DNA of 30,170 nucleotides from a bacterium (GCA_024275095.1 JAJRZV010000005.1:1-30170); one strand, 5' to 3'; positions 14,755-23,953 are shown, numbered from the stretch's first letter. Translations and numbers: made by a program. The notes: generated from the letters alone by a model not told the origin.

Positions 14755-16781
14755 GGTCTACCCCCAAACTGATCGTTCACGTTCTCCTCGCAGTTGGTAC
14801 CTTCAGTTTATATATGACGGGTGAGATCCCGCTGCCGATCATCGCCGTTACTGTATGTGCCTACGCTGTGAAGGTTTTTGTTAGAAGCAACGTGATGGAA
14901 GAATTTGTGGAGCGCAACCTCGGGTACCTCACCTTTCTGTTCGTTGCTGTTTTTGCAGCCGCAGTGCTGTTCAAAATAGTGAGCATTTTACACGCAGCTG
15001 CCGAGTTTATTCTCATAACCAGTGCGTTTCGCATCCTCGGCCCTCAACAAAAACGCCAGTTGAACCAGATTGTTCTTTTGTCACTTTTTGAAATTCTCGC
15101 CGCCTCAACGCTTACCGGTGATATTTACTTTGGATTCGTTGTGATTGCTTACCTCTTTATCGTGCCCTGGGCTCTTATTCTCGCTAACCTCGAGGGAGAG
15201 CCAGCATCACAGGAGATACAAGATCGCCTGAACCGTCCTGACTTCGTATTTTTCCTGTCAGGTTTTTCCACAATGGCAGCAGTGATGACGGCCATGTTCT
15301 TTTTTATTTTTCCGCGCTTCACGCTTTCCCTGGTAAAGCCTGTAATGCTGGAGGAGCACTTCGTGGCGGGTTTTTCAGATGAGGTAAAACTCGGTGACAC
15401 CGGAAAAATCCTGCAGAACATGCCTGTGGTGATGCGATTTGTGCCTCATTCTTCAGATGGATGGAAAGACAAGGTTTTCTATCTGAGGGGAAGGGTATAC
15501 ACCGTATATCAACAGGGCTTATGGAAAAGAAGCAATTACAAAGTAAGGTCGGTCAGGCGCGTCAACGCCAGAGACGTGTACCTGGAAAAGAGCCCGTTCG
15601 CTGGTCATGAAAGCGCTGCAGATATCTACTTCGAGGTGCTTTTTACAGACAACCTCTTTGTTCCTTACGGAACAGTGTATTTGTCCCGTCTCAAAAAAGC
15701 CCTCAGCACCAACGACGTGTGGGAGTTGTTTCCCCGGGCTGGCATGGGCGTTCCGCCGGTTTATACTGTGGAAGGATCACTGCTTCAGCAAAATTACATC
15801 CTTCCACCGGTATATGACGAGCCCCCCGAATATAATCTTTTTATTTCTTCCCAGTTGAAAGAGGAATTAAAAGAAGTTGTTACACGTTCCTGGGGGGTGG
15901 ATTTTTCCTCAATTGGACCTGACGATGTCGCCAGATATTTGAAAAAGCATTATTCATACACTTTAAAAATAGAACGCAGGGACCTGCAGGAAGACCCTGT
16001 AATAGACTTTCTCGTGCACGTGAGAAAAGGACACTGCGAGCTATTTGCCTCGGCCATGGTCCTTATTTTGCGTACCCTTGGTATTCCTGCGCGATTCATC
16101 ACAGGATTCCTTGTGCATGAATGGAATGACATCGGAGATTATTTTGTTGTTCGCGAGAGAAATGCACACACGTGGGTGGAGTATTTTGACGGTCAATACT
16201 GGAGAGCCATTGATCCGACACCCACTGCAGAATTGATCTCAGTGAAAAGTGCGGGTACCCTGTGGGAATTTTTTGATACTTTGAAGCTCTGGTGGATGGA
16301 ATATGTGCTTGAGTATTCTTTAAAAAAGCAGATGGAGTTTGTCCAGCGCGCGGGTGTGAAAATTACCCGTGGGGGAGAAGGACGAATTGCACGCATTTAC
16401 GAATGGGTAAGGGCTCATAACCGGCTGGTTGTGGTGATACTGGTATTTGCGGGCATAGCCTTTTTCTTCTGGAGAAAAACAGGCAGTGCTTTTCCACGGA
16501 TAAGGCGGCGTTCTCCATTGGGAAAAGTTGCAGGAGAATACGTAAAAATTCTCCGCGAAATTGCACGAGCATCGGGAATTCAATACAGTCCGGGTGAGAC
16601 ACCGCTGGAATATTTGAGAAAGGTAAGGCATTTGCTTGACGCGGATTTCGAGGCTGAACTCTATTCAGCGACTCAAAAGTTTTACTTGATGGTTTACAGG
16701 GGTATAAACTGGCCTGAAGCACTGAGTGTGTTTGGTCGGCTTAGAAAGAGAGTTCGAGAGTCCGTAAGGAGGCCTTGTTGA
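14751..16781 (+). CDS. TgpA-like membrane transglutaminase (DUF3488/DUF4129 type)
   Basis: 676 residues from a GTG start in a GTGA overlap. The N-terminus has a bundle of transmembrane helices, the periplasmic middle holds a transglutaminase core, and a further helix near 'LVVVILVFAGIAFFFW' leads to a cytoplasmic C-terminal DUF4129-like tail. The triad is intact: Cys429 in 'GHCELFAS', His473 in 'NAHTWVEYF' and Asp488 in 'RAIDPTPTAEL'. Members such as Pseudomonas TgpA are periplasmic and associated with moxR/DUF58 operons, as here. The substrate is not evident; it could be a cross-linking or protease-like enzyme for envelope proteins. Last gene of its operon. Confidence 0.93.
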   Translation: MRSTPKLIVHVLLAVGTFSLYMTGEIPLPIIAVTVCAYAVKVFVRSNVMEEFVERNLGYLTFLFVAVFAAAVLFKIVSILHAAAEFILITSAFRILGPQQKRQLNQIVLLSLFEILAASTLTGDIYFGFVVIAYLFIVPWALILANLEGEPASQEIQDRLNRPDFVFFLSGFSTMAAVMTAMFFFIFPRFTLSLVKPVMLEEHFVAGFSDEVKLGDTGKILQNMPVVMRFVPHSSDGWKDKVFYLRGRVYTVYQQGLWKRSNYKVRSVRRVNARDVYLEKSPFAGHESAADIYFEVLFTDNLFVPYGTVYLSRLKKALSTNDVWELFPRAGMGVPPVYTVEGSLLQQNYILPPVYDEPPEYNLFISSQLKEELKEVVTRSWGVDFSSIGPDDVARYLKKHYSYTLKIERRDLQEDPVIDFLVHVRKGHCELFASAMVLILRTLGIPARFITGFLVHEWNDIGDYFVVRERNAHTWVEYFDGQYWRAIDPTPTAELISVKSAGTLWEFFDTLKLWWMEYVLEYSLKKQMEFVQRAGVKITRGGEGRIARIYEWVRAHNRLVVVILVFAGIAFFFWRKTGSAFPRIRRRSPLGKVAGEYVKILREIARASGIQYSPGETPLEYLRKVRHLLDADFEAELYSATQKFYLMVYRGINWPEALSVFGRLRKRVRESVRRPC

Positions 16782-16866
16782 GTGTTTTGTGGAACAACGG
16801 CTGGAATCCTGGACAAAAATCATTGCGGGTGTGAGCAAAATCTGAGATTTTAAGCATTAGCGAAAG

Positions 16867-17823
16867 ATGAAAATTACAGGGCTGAAAATCGGTCACGTGG
16901 ATAACAGGGAGTGGGGTACGGGGGTTACCGTGTTTATTCCCGATGAACCCTGTACCTGTGCGCTTCACGTTCACGGATTCGCCCCGGGAACGCGACAGGT
17001 GGATTCTCTTTCTCCAGACCATATTGTAGATCGGGTTGATGCTGTTCTTTTCTGCGGGGGCAGCGCTTACGGCCTTGATGCTGCCTCCGGGGCCATGGAA
17101 TATTTCAGAGAAATGGGACGAGGCATGGTTTTTGGAAACTTTACGGTGCCCATAGTACCTACAGCTGTCATTTTCGACCTCTTTTTTAAAGAACCACATC
17201 CTCCAACGCCGGAGATGGTAAAAAAGGCGTGCCAGATAGCGGATTATGAAGTGGAGTGCGGGAGTGTAGGAGTGGGGTGTGGTGCGACTGTGGGTAAGGT
17301 GCTTACTGTAAGATACGGAACCAAAGGAGGTTTTGGAGCAGCACAGCACCGTATCGGTGATGCCGAAATTAACGTTTTTATCGTGCTTAACGCGTTTGGA
17401 GACATACTGCATCCGGAGACGGGCTCCGTTATCGCAGGTGCTCGAAAGCCCGATGATGAAAGTCAGTTTCTCAACACGGAGAAATTCCTGTGTGAAGGTG
17501 GAAAACCTTACGTGTACCCTGGAGAAAACACCACCCTTGTATTAATTCACGTTCACGGAAGTATGGATAGAGAGAATCTCAGACGGGTTGCTGTGGCCGG
17601 GGGGGCAGCACTTGCACGGTTTATCTCCCCATCTCCCAGCATGTTTGACGGTGACGCAGTATTCGCCATATCCACAGGTACTGTGCCTGTTGATGCGACG
17701 GCTGCGGCTTCTGTGGTAAGGCGACTTGTGCCTGCTGCGGGGATTTCCGCAGTGCAGTCAGCTGATGGCATGGGTTTTTTACCGGCCTGGAGCGACCTGA
17801 AACAATTCCAAAGGAGTGGATGA
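16867..17823 (+). CDS. P1/DmpA-family (S58) self-processing peptidase
   Basis: 318 residues, usual family length. Conserved blocks are 'VDAVLFCGGSAYGLDAASG', 'GSVGVGCGATVGK', 'NAFGDILHPETGSVIAGARK' and 'SMFDGDAVFAISTGTVP'. In this N-terminal nucleophile family the precursor cuts itself before a Ser/Thr, which becomes the catalytic N-terminus; here the Asn221-Thr222 pair ('GENTTLVLIHV') is the likely site. Family members release N-terminal D-, L- or beta-amino acids, or perform related acyl-transfer reactions; the substrate is unknown. No signal peptide, so cytoplasmic. The ribosome site is weak. Followed immediately by the HEAT gene. Confidence 0.9.
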   Translation: MKITGLKIGHVDNREWGTGVTVFIPDEPCTCALHVHGFAPGTRQVDSLSPDHIVDRVDAVLFCGGSAYGLDAASGAMEYFREMGRGMVFGNFTVPIVPTAVIFDLFFKEPHPPTPEMVKKACQIADYEVECGSVGVGCGATVGKVLTVRYGTKGGFGAAQHRIGDAEINVFIVLNAFGDILHPETGSVIAGARKPDDESQFLNTEKFLCEGGKPYVYPGENTTLVLIHVHGSMDRENLRRVAVAGGAALARFISPSPSMFDGDAVFAISTGTVPVDATAAASVVRRLVPAAGISAVQSADGMGFLPAWSDLKQFQRSG

Positions 17824-18396
17824 ATGAGTGTTGTAGAACGGATTGAGGTTTTGAAATCCTTACTTAAAGATAACCATGAAGAAGTGAGAAGGGCCGCCAA
17901 GGAGGCGCTTGAAAAAATCGAAGCCCGGGAAAAACTCAAGGAACTGGAAAAAATTATTACCAGCGGAGAAAAACATGACAAAATGCGCGCCATTTTTGCA
18001 CTTACTGAATACAAAGGTGAAGAAGCTGTCCCGCTTCTCGCATTGGCCCTTACAGATGATGACCCTGATGTGAGGGTTGCCGCGGTAAAGGGGCTCGGAG
18101 AGATTGCCGATCCCAGGACATATGATGAGGTAATAGAGATGCTCAAGGACCTCGATTTGAACGTTCGTGTTGAGGCTATCCGCGCGCTTGGCCGATTTAA
18201 AAATCGTGAAGCTCTCAAAATGATTCTTCCATTTCTCAAGGTTAAAAACAAACACGTACTGCTGGCAGCGGTAGAGGCCATTGGTGAGCTGGGTGACCCA
18301 CTCACGGAAAAGCCCTTGCTTTTGATGATCCGGCACAAGGATCCCGATATCAGGGCGGCAGCGGCAAGGGCTCTGGGCAACCTTCTTCCCGACTAA
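17824..18396 (+). CDS. HEAT-repeat protein
   Basis: 190 residues, starting directly after the stop of the peptidase gene with AAGGAG at 17811-17816. It consists of about five HEAT/PBS-lyase-like repeats, each with a 'D-x-D-V-R-x-A-A-x-x-A-L' core: 'PDVRVAAVKGLGEIADP', 'LNVRVEAIRALGRFKN', 'KHVLLAAVEAIGELGDP', 'PDIRAAAARALGNLLPD'. No signal peptide or enzyme motif. Such small HEAT proteins act as binding scaffolds; co-transcription with the peptidase suggests a link, but the partner is unknown. Confidence 0.85.
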   Translation: MSVVERIEVLKSLLKDNHEEVRRAAKEALEKIEAREKLKELEKIITSGEKHDKMRAIFALTEYKGEEAVPLLALALTDDDPDVRVAAVKGLGEIADPRTYDEVIEMLKDLDLNVRVEAIRALGRFKNREALKMILPFLKVKNKHVLLAAVEAIGELGDPLTEKPLLLMIRHKDPDIRAAAARALGNLLPD

Positions 18397-18502
18397 CCTC
18401 CGGGGTCTGGTCTCAACATTGGACATTCGGGGTGTTTGCTGCAGTAACGTAAGAGTTTCTTTGGAAAGCATGTGCTGTAAACGGGCAAGGTGAAATCTCT
18501 GG

Positions 18503-18531
18503 TTGACATAGGAGCTGTGTCGAATTATGGT
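18503..18531 (+). promoter_or_regulatory. Sigma70-like promoter for the small secreted protein gene
   Basis: Perfect TTGACA (18503-18508), 17 bases, TATGGT (18526-18531). Transcription would start near 18538, leaving a 22-base leader with a strong AAAGGAGG before the ATG at 18560. This makes a leadered contrast to the moxR and fur promoters. Confidence 0.55.
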
Positions 18532-18559
18532 GAAAGAGATAAAAAAAGGAGGAACAGAA

Positions 18560-19306
18560 ATGATTAAGAGAGTTCTGATTGCAGTATTGCTTGCAGGGAT
18601 GGTTCCGGGGATTGCTTCCAGTGGTGAACCATCCAGAGTTGTGGGTAGTTTTGTAAAAACCTTTCAGGCACGCAACCTCAACAGTGCAGAGAAATTCCTG
18701 TCCAAGCTGGACTACGACTACCTGAAGCAGCTTAATGCACGATTTCAGGCCGCGTACCAGCGCATGGGCATGCAACACCAGCCGTTTACAATGAAAGATC
18801 TGCTCGAACGTTCGTGGAGAGCCATTAACGATCCGGAACAAAAGAGGAAAACACTTGAACGTATGAAGACTGTTTTTGATAAGCACCCAGCTAATCTGCA
18901 GAATGCAGAAGAGTTGAAAAGGAAGGTTGAGGTTTTGCTAAAAATTGCCCCTGACTCGGTTTACATCCCCTTTTCAGGAAAGGTGATTAAAGAAGAAGTT
19001 GCCGGCTCTTACGCTGTAGTTGTGGGGGACGCTTACATAGAGTATCCATCAAAAGTTTTGAAAGAAGCAAAAAGATTCTATGGCGAAATGAATAAAAACG
19101 TTAACAAAGAAAGGGGTAAATATATACGCTGGGAAAAGAACCGCTATCACTTTCCCGTGGTTTTTTATCTGGTGAAGGAAGGTCCTCAATGGAAGGTTGT
19201 GTATTTCAACAGGGCTGCATTTCCAAGAGACAAATTTCAAAAACTCCTTGATGTATTTGAACCTCAGCGTACCGGTCCGTCTGCTGCTCACTCCCCCATG
19301 AAATAG
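18560..19306 (+). CDS. Small secreted protein of unknown function
   Basis: 248 residues from ATG 18560, preceded by AAAGGAGG; the frame is open further upstream but lacks a ribosome site. A signal peptide ('MIKRVLIAVLLAGMVPGIAS') is followed by a soluble, lysine-rich domain. The first part ('VVGSFVKTFQARNLNSAEKF') and last part ('FYLVKEGPQWKVVYFNRA') have the feel of an NTF2/SnoaL-like or DUF4878-like fold, where a helical start and closing beta strands enclose a pocket. No conserved active-site residues are recognised. It is monocistronic, with its own promoter, and convergent with the EndoQ-helicase gene. Confidence 0.75.
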   Translation: MIKRVLIAVLLAGMVPGIASSGEPSRVVGSFVKTFQARNLNSAEKFLSKLDYDYLKQLNARFQAAYQRMGMQHQPFTMKDLLERSWRAINDPEQKRKTLERMKTVFDKHPANLQNAEELKRKVEVLLKIAPDSVYIPFSGKVIKEEVAGSYAVVVGDAYIEYPSKVLKEAKRFYGEMNKNVNKERGKYIRWEKNRYHFPVVFYLVKEGPQWKVVYFNRAAFPRDKFQKLLDVFEPQRTGPSAAHSPMK

Positions 19307-19376
19307 TACACGATTTTTGCATTGGCATTAGATGTGCTTGAACCTTAAATCATCCGGGTAATAAAGCGAATGCCTT

Positions 19377-22300
19377 TTAAAATAAATTGAGCTGCTGATT
19401 TTCTTTTTTTATCAAACGTTTTCGTGGCGAGTCTTTGCTCAGGGATACGAGAGATGAAGGAAGATTTCGAATAAGAGATGAAATTCGCATTTCTCTTGAT
19501 TTTCCTTGCCATTTACGTTTTTTTGCATGGCACAGGAAAACTCTTTCCTTTGCACGTGTGATGCCCACATACAGGAGCCGCTTCTCTTCTTCCAGGTTGA
19601 TTGCTTTTCCTCCCCAGATAAGAGGTAAAATCCCTTCTTCACAACCAATGATGAATACCACGCGCCATTCCAGACCTTTGGCACTGTGAAGTGTAAGAAG
19701 TGATACCCGGTCAGCACGGGTATCAAGGGTATCGTCTTCTGTCATGAGATACAGGGTGGTGAGAAATGTCTGAAGGTCCCCTCCGGATGCGATAAGTGCA
19801 GGTTTGAGAATTTCGAAGATGCTCTCTGCAGTGAGGTGGGAGTGGTTGCTCTTAGCGACTTCTTCCACCGCACTGCGCACGATATCTTCGAGAGACGCGG
19901 AAGGATTGGAATTTTTAACCGCATCTACAACGTGGTGAATTTCGGGGCGGGCCATCAGAGGTTCGTTTGAGCGTTTTTGAAAGGGTATGCCTGCCCGACG
20001 CATGGCTTCTTCTACTTCTTGTGCAATTGCTTCGGTACGGTACAAAACAGCAAAATCCGCGAAGGAAAATTCTCCACCAGCGAGACCATCGGAAAGCTGG
20101 CTGTCTATTGCATGAAATGAGCTACCTCCTACAAGACGTTCTATGGTTTTTACAACAAAGAATGCTTCAGAAGAAGCAGAAGGGGCTGCGTGTATTACCA
20201 CTTTCGGCTCTATTGATTCTTCTTTTTCGTGTGTGATTGTTTCAGCTGGGTTGAGGACGTGTTTTGCAGTATTTGTAATAAATGAACTGGAGCGATAATT
20301 GCGTTCCAATCTGAAAATTTTTGCCGACGGAAAATCCTGCTGAAAGCGAAAGAAAAATGACGTGTCTGCACCCCTGAAAGAATATATGGCCTGGTCCGGG
20401 TCTCCAATCACACAGATGTTGTCTCCAGGTGGTACCATATATTTAATGAGTTGATACTGTAAAAAGTCTATATCCTGGTACTCGTCCACACTAACGTATG
20501 CAAATCGGGACTGCCACAACTTGCGAAGTTCAGGAAATTTCTCAAGAAGATCAACGGGTAAACGGATAAGATCATCGGTGTCAACCGCGTTTATGGAAGA
20601 TAGGAGTTTTGAATAGGTCTCGAAAATTGTTTTTGTATCACTGTCTGGAGGCTCCTGCCGGGTTCGCTTGGCAAATGATATTTTTTTCAGTACCTGCAAG
20701 GCTTTTCTTTCCGATATGTTGAGATGTTTGGAAAGGAGTCCCACTTTTTCCCATTCGCTGAGGATTTTGAAGTCGGGTTGCAGGTCCGCTTCCCTCGCGT
20801 GTTCGCGCAAAATCGAGAGTCCCAGTGAATGAAACGTGTGGACTGCGACATCCTTACCGCGCTCTCCCAGTAACTGTGCAAGTCGCTCTCTCATTTCCTC
20901 TGCAGCCCGACGCGTAAAAGTAACAGCCAGGCATGCCTGTGGTTTCACATTCAGTCTGAGGATAATATGAGCAATTCGATGAGTAAGCGTGCGTGTTTTC
21001 CCTGAACCCGGGCCAGCGATGATAAGCACAGGTCCCTGTGTGCACTCGGCTGCTTCTCGCTGGGTTGTGTCCAGCGGATCCAAAGGATCTCCGGTTTCGG
21101 GTGCTGAATCCATTTCCCGAAGCGTGTGTGACTTTGCCGGAGGAATCAGCAGTGGCAGGGCAAGGGCAGGCTCTTCCTGCTGTCCGCCGGCTTCTTCTGC
21201 TCTGCGGGAGGACTCAGGGAAAGAGAACAAAAGCCCCCCTGACCTGAGTTTTTTTAACTCTTCATCCGAGAAGAGCCTTATTAGCCCATACTCACCATCG
21301 TATCCACCTTCGCGAATAACCTTTCCTTTTCTCAAACGTGAAATGGCTTCAGCAACTGTCGGGGATGACGCCCGTGCAATTTCCTGTAGGGGTGCTTTTT
21401 CGAGAATGTAGAGTTCCGGTCCCACTTCACGAACCAGGCGGGAGTAAACCCTCTGGACCGTACGCGTTCGTGGACCTGTTCCGTAAATTTCCGAGAGTAT
21501 CTCAGCGAGAGGAACAAGGCTGTGAACTTCACCTGCTGTTTTCGGAGGTAGCGGTTCCGCCCTGTCCGCCAATTCCTCAACACGGTACATGACTCCGAGG
21601 GTGAGAGGCTTCCCGCATTTTGGACAAATTCCTCCAAGGCGTCGTGACTCTCGTGGCTCTAAACGCATGCCGCACTTCCGGTGGCCGTCAAGGTGGTACT
21701 TGCCCTCCTCAGGGAAGAATTCGACAGTGCCGACGTATCCTTTACCCTCTTTGAGGGCTTCACGAATAGAAGAATAATTTGCAGGACAGTTGAATATACA
21801 TGCTTCGCGTCCGAGCCGGTCCAGCGAATGTGCGTCCGAACTTGAGACCAGACGGAATTTATCAAGTGAAGAGACACGCCAGTTCATGTAAGGATCGGAG
21901 GAAAGCCCTGTTTCTACCGCCAGGATGTAAGATGCAAGGTCTTCATAACACTCCTCAATGGAATCGAATCCGGAACGTGATCCCAGCACAGCAAACCACG
22001 GCGTCCAGATGTGTGCAGGAATGAGCATTGCCTGTTCGCTGCATTCCAGAAGTATCTCCAGCAAATGCCGTGAATCAAGTCCGAGTATGGGACGGCCATC
22101 GGATGCAATATTACCGATACGTGAAAGTTTTTCAGTGAAACGCTCCGCTGCAGTCATATCAGGGACACATATCAGGTGATGCACTTTGCGCGTACGTTTT
22201 CCTTTTTTGTAAATGGTTGATATTTCAACCGTGAGCATGAAAAGTACTTCTACCGGTGGAAGTCTTTTGCCTTCGAATTCATCTTCAGGTACGGGTGGAA

Positions 22301-22514
22301 CTTTCAGTTTAAAAAGTCCTTCTTCTGCTTCACGGAGTTTTTCCCTGATTTCCTTCCACCATTCTGGATGGGTAAAATCACCGGTACCTATCACTTTTAA
22401 GCCTTTAATCGCACCCCACAGAGCCAGATTTTCGAGTGTAATGGCCCTGCTGGTACCGCGAGAGAACCGCGAGTGTATATGGAGGTCTGCATAAAACATG
22501 GTGATAATCGCCAT
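19377..22514 (-). CDS. Endonuclease Q (TIGR00375/PHP) fused to UvrD/Rep-type helicase
   Basis: 1045 residues. Residues 1-420 match endonuclease Q: PHP entry 'ADLHIHSRFSRGTS', 'HIWTPWFAVLGSRSGFDS', 'VETGLSSDPYMNWRVSSLD', 'SSSDAHSLDRLGREA', and a zinc finger with Cys281, Cys297 and Cys300 plus a nearby His, ending 'LTLGVMYRVEELADR'. EndoQ cuts DNA 5' of deaminated bases. Residues about 485-1045 are a full superfamily 1 helicase: Walker A 'GPGSGKT' (501-507), 'VTFTRRAAEEM', DEYQD box, 'DQAIYSFRGADTSF', 'TLHSAKGLEWRVVFI' and 'LLYVGITRAKERV'. Start ATG 22514 follows GGAG with good spacing. Both active sites look intact. Inferred role: one-protein incision and unwinding of damaged DNA. Confidence 0.93.
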   Translation of the reverse strand: MAIITMFYADLHIHSRFSRGTSRAITLENLALWGAIKGLKVIGTGDFTHPEWWKEIREKLREAEEGLFKLKVPPVPEDEFEGKRLPPVEVLFMLTVEISTIYKKGKRTRKVHHLICVPDMTAAERFTEKLSRIGNIASDGRPILGLDSRHLLEILLECSEQAMLIPAHIWTPWFAVLGSRSGFDSIEECYEDLASYILAVETGLSSDPYMNWRVSSLDKFRLVSSSDAHSLDRLGREACIFNCPANYSSIREALKEGKGYVGTVEFFPEEGKYHLDGHRKCGMRLEPRESRRLGGICPKCGKPLTLGVMYRVEELADRAEPLPPKTAGEVHSLVPLAEILSEIYGTGPRTRTVQRVYSRLVREVGPELYILEKAPLQEIARASSPTVAEAISRLRKGKVIREGGYDGEYGLIRLFSDEELKKLRSGGLLFSFPESSRRAEEAGGQQEEPALALPLLIPPAKSHTLREMDSAPETGDPLDPLDTTQREAAECTQGPVLIIAGPGSGKTRTLTHRIAHIILRLNVKPQACLAVTFTRRAAEEMRERLAQLLGERGKDVAVHTFHSLGLSILREHAREADLQPDFKILSEWEKVGLLSKHLNISERKALQVLKKISFAKRTRQEPPDSDTKTIFETYSKLLSSINAVDTDDLIRLPVDLLEKFPELRKLWQSRFAYVSVDEYQDIDFLQYQLIKYMVPPGDNICVIGDPDQAIYSFRGADTSFFFRFQQDFPSAKIFRLERNYRSSSFITNTAKHVLNPAETITHEKEESIEPKVVIHAAPSASSEAFFVVKTIERLVGGSSFHAIDSQLSDGLAGGEFSFADFAVLYRTEAIAQEVEEAMRRAGIPFQKRSNEPLMARPEIHHVVDAVKNSNPSASLEDIVRSAVEEVAKSNHSHLTAESIFEILKPALIASGGDLQTFLTTLYLMTEDDTLDTRADRVSLLTLHSAKGLEWRVVFIIGCEEGILPLIWGGKAINLEEEKRLLYVGITRAKERVFLCHAKKRKWQGKSREMRISSLIRNLPSSLVSLSKDSPRKRLIKKENQQLNLF

Positions 22515-22535
22515 AAGTTTACTCCAGCAGGCCCT

Positions 22536-22563
22536 TTGACAAAAGAAGATTGAGGAGTATGCT
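22536..22563 (+). promoter_or_regulatory. Sigma70-like promoter for the threonine operon
   Basis: TTGACA (22536-22541), 16 bases, TATGCT (22558-22563). Transcription near 22570 would leave about 85 bases of leader before the hom GTG, enough for a control element, though no attenuator peptide or clear hairpin is seen. Confidence 0.45.
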
Positions 22564-22654
22564 TTTAGAAAAGTGAGTCGTGGTGCCTAAATGCGTTGAT
22601 TTAAGAGCCCTGTTCCATATATCTTATGCGCCAGAGATAGCAAGGAGGTGCTTC

Positions 22655-23953
22655 GTGAAACTGGGCGTGCTCGGACTTGGTACTGTTGGCAGCGCTGTTG
22701 TGAGGTACGTACTTGAGGAAGGACACGAAAGGATTGTCATCAAGAAAATAGCTGTACGTGATGTGCGGAAGAAACGAGCTGTAAAAGTCAGTCGAAGGCT
22801 TCTCACAGGGAACTTCCGTGAAATTTTAAAAGATCCGGAGATTGATACTGTCGTGGAGCTCACCGGTGACGAAAAGGTTGCCATTGAAACAGCGAGAGAA
22901 TGTTTGAAAAGAGGTAAGCATTTCATCACGGCAACGAAACGCATTATCAGTGACATGGGCGGCGAGTTGTTTCGGGAAGCACGCAAAAAACAGCTGTACA
23001 TCGGTTACAGAGCAACAATTGTGGGGTTGTTTCCCATACTCAGTTTCATCCAGTTTGCCATGTCCTCCGGAAAGAGGATTAAGAAGGTCACGGCTGTACT
23101 CAACGGGACGTGTAATTTTGTACTTGATGAGATGGAGAGAAGTGGCCGGTCTTATGCAGAGGTAATAAAGGATGCTGTGGAGAGAGGATTTGCGGAGCCT
23201 GATCCCACGGCGGATGTGAGTGGTTATGATTCAGCATTGAAGTTGAAGATTATTTTAAGGCTGCTTTTTGGGAATCATACTGCTGATGGTATACGGTTGC
23301 GTCAAGGTGTTCGTAAGAAGGGCAGGGCACTTTTTTATTCGGGGATTGATGCATTAACGCTTGAAGATGTACGTTTCGCCAGCGAAATGGGCTACAGGAT
23401 GAAACTTCTTGGAATGATTTTCGCGACGGAGAAGGGTTATGCAGTATGTGTTGAGCCGGCATTGGTCGCTCAGGATACTATTCTTGCGTCGCTACGAGGC
23501 CCGGAAAATGGTGTCGAAATGCTCGATGATAAAGGTGAGGTTTCAGGCTGGTTTGGCCATGGAGCAGGGGCCGAAGCGACGCGCATTGCCGTAATGCAGG
23601 ATATAGAAAGCATTCTCAGCGGGTATGCAACGCTTTTCCCTCAGGATAACGGTGAAGATGTAAAAATTGCTTCTTATGAAGACATTTACACCCGGTATTT
23701 CATTAAACTTTATGCTATGGATAAACCGGGTGTCTTGGCTAAAATAGCCGGGGTACTGGGACGCAATAACATTAACATTGCGTCCGTAATGCAAAAGGAA
23801 TCGGCGGTTAAGGGGCGTGAATTCGTACCCCTGGTCATTACAACCTATCACATAGATGCAGCGAGCGTTTATCACGCTGTCAGTATTTTGAAAAGAATGA
23901 ATATAGTAGACAGCAGGAAACTTTCCTGTTACAGAATAATTGACCAGGTATAA
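22655..23953 (+). CDS. hom: Homoserine dehydrogenase with C-terminal ACT domain
   Basis: 432 residues from GTG 22655, chosen because AAGGAGGTG lies at 22642-22650 and the Rossmann motif 'GLGTVG' (7-12) then sits at the true N-terminus. The enzyme reduces aspartate semialdehyde to homoserine with NAD(P)H. Catalytic block 'GFAEPDPTADVSGYDSALK' keeps Glu181, Asp192 and Lys196; 'LNGTCNF' and Lys95 are also present. ACT domain at about 350-425 ('LYAMDKPGVLAKIAGVLG') probably senses threonine for feedback. It is divergent: the usual 'E-A-x-V-x-G-G-I-P' segment reads 'YRATIVGLFPI'. First gene of the threonine operon. Confidence 0.92.
   Translation: MKLGVLGLGTVGSAVVRYVLEEGHERIVIKKIAVRDVRKKRAVKVSRRLLTGNFREILKDPEIDTVVELTGDEKVAIETARECLKRGKHFITATKRIISDMGGELFREARKKQLYIGYRATIVGLFPILSFIQFAMSSGKRIKKVTAVLNGTCNFVLDEMERSGRSYAEVIKDAVERGFAEPDPTADVSGYDSALKLKIILRLLFGNHTADGIRLRQGVRKKGRALFYSGIDALTLEDVRFASEMGYRMKLLGMIFATEKGYAVCVEPALVAQDTILASLRGPENGVEMLDDKGEVSGWFGHGAGAEATRIAVMQDIESILSGYATLFPQDNGEDVKIASYEDIYTRYFIKLYAMDKPGVLAKIAGVLGRNNINIASVMQKESAVKGREFVPLVITTYHIDAASVYHAVSILKRMNIVDSRKLSCYRIIDQV

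Noticed and set aside
16741-17412. Long minus-strand open frame opposite the P1 peptidase gene
   Set aside because: It is a mirror frame of a clearly recognised gene, has no recognisable motif and no ribosome site.
17553-18380. Minus-strand Ser/Ala-rich open frame opposite the peptidase and HEAT genes
   Set aside because: Low-complexity composition is typical of the reverse of HEAT-repeat coding DNA; no start signal.
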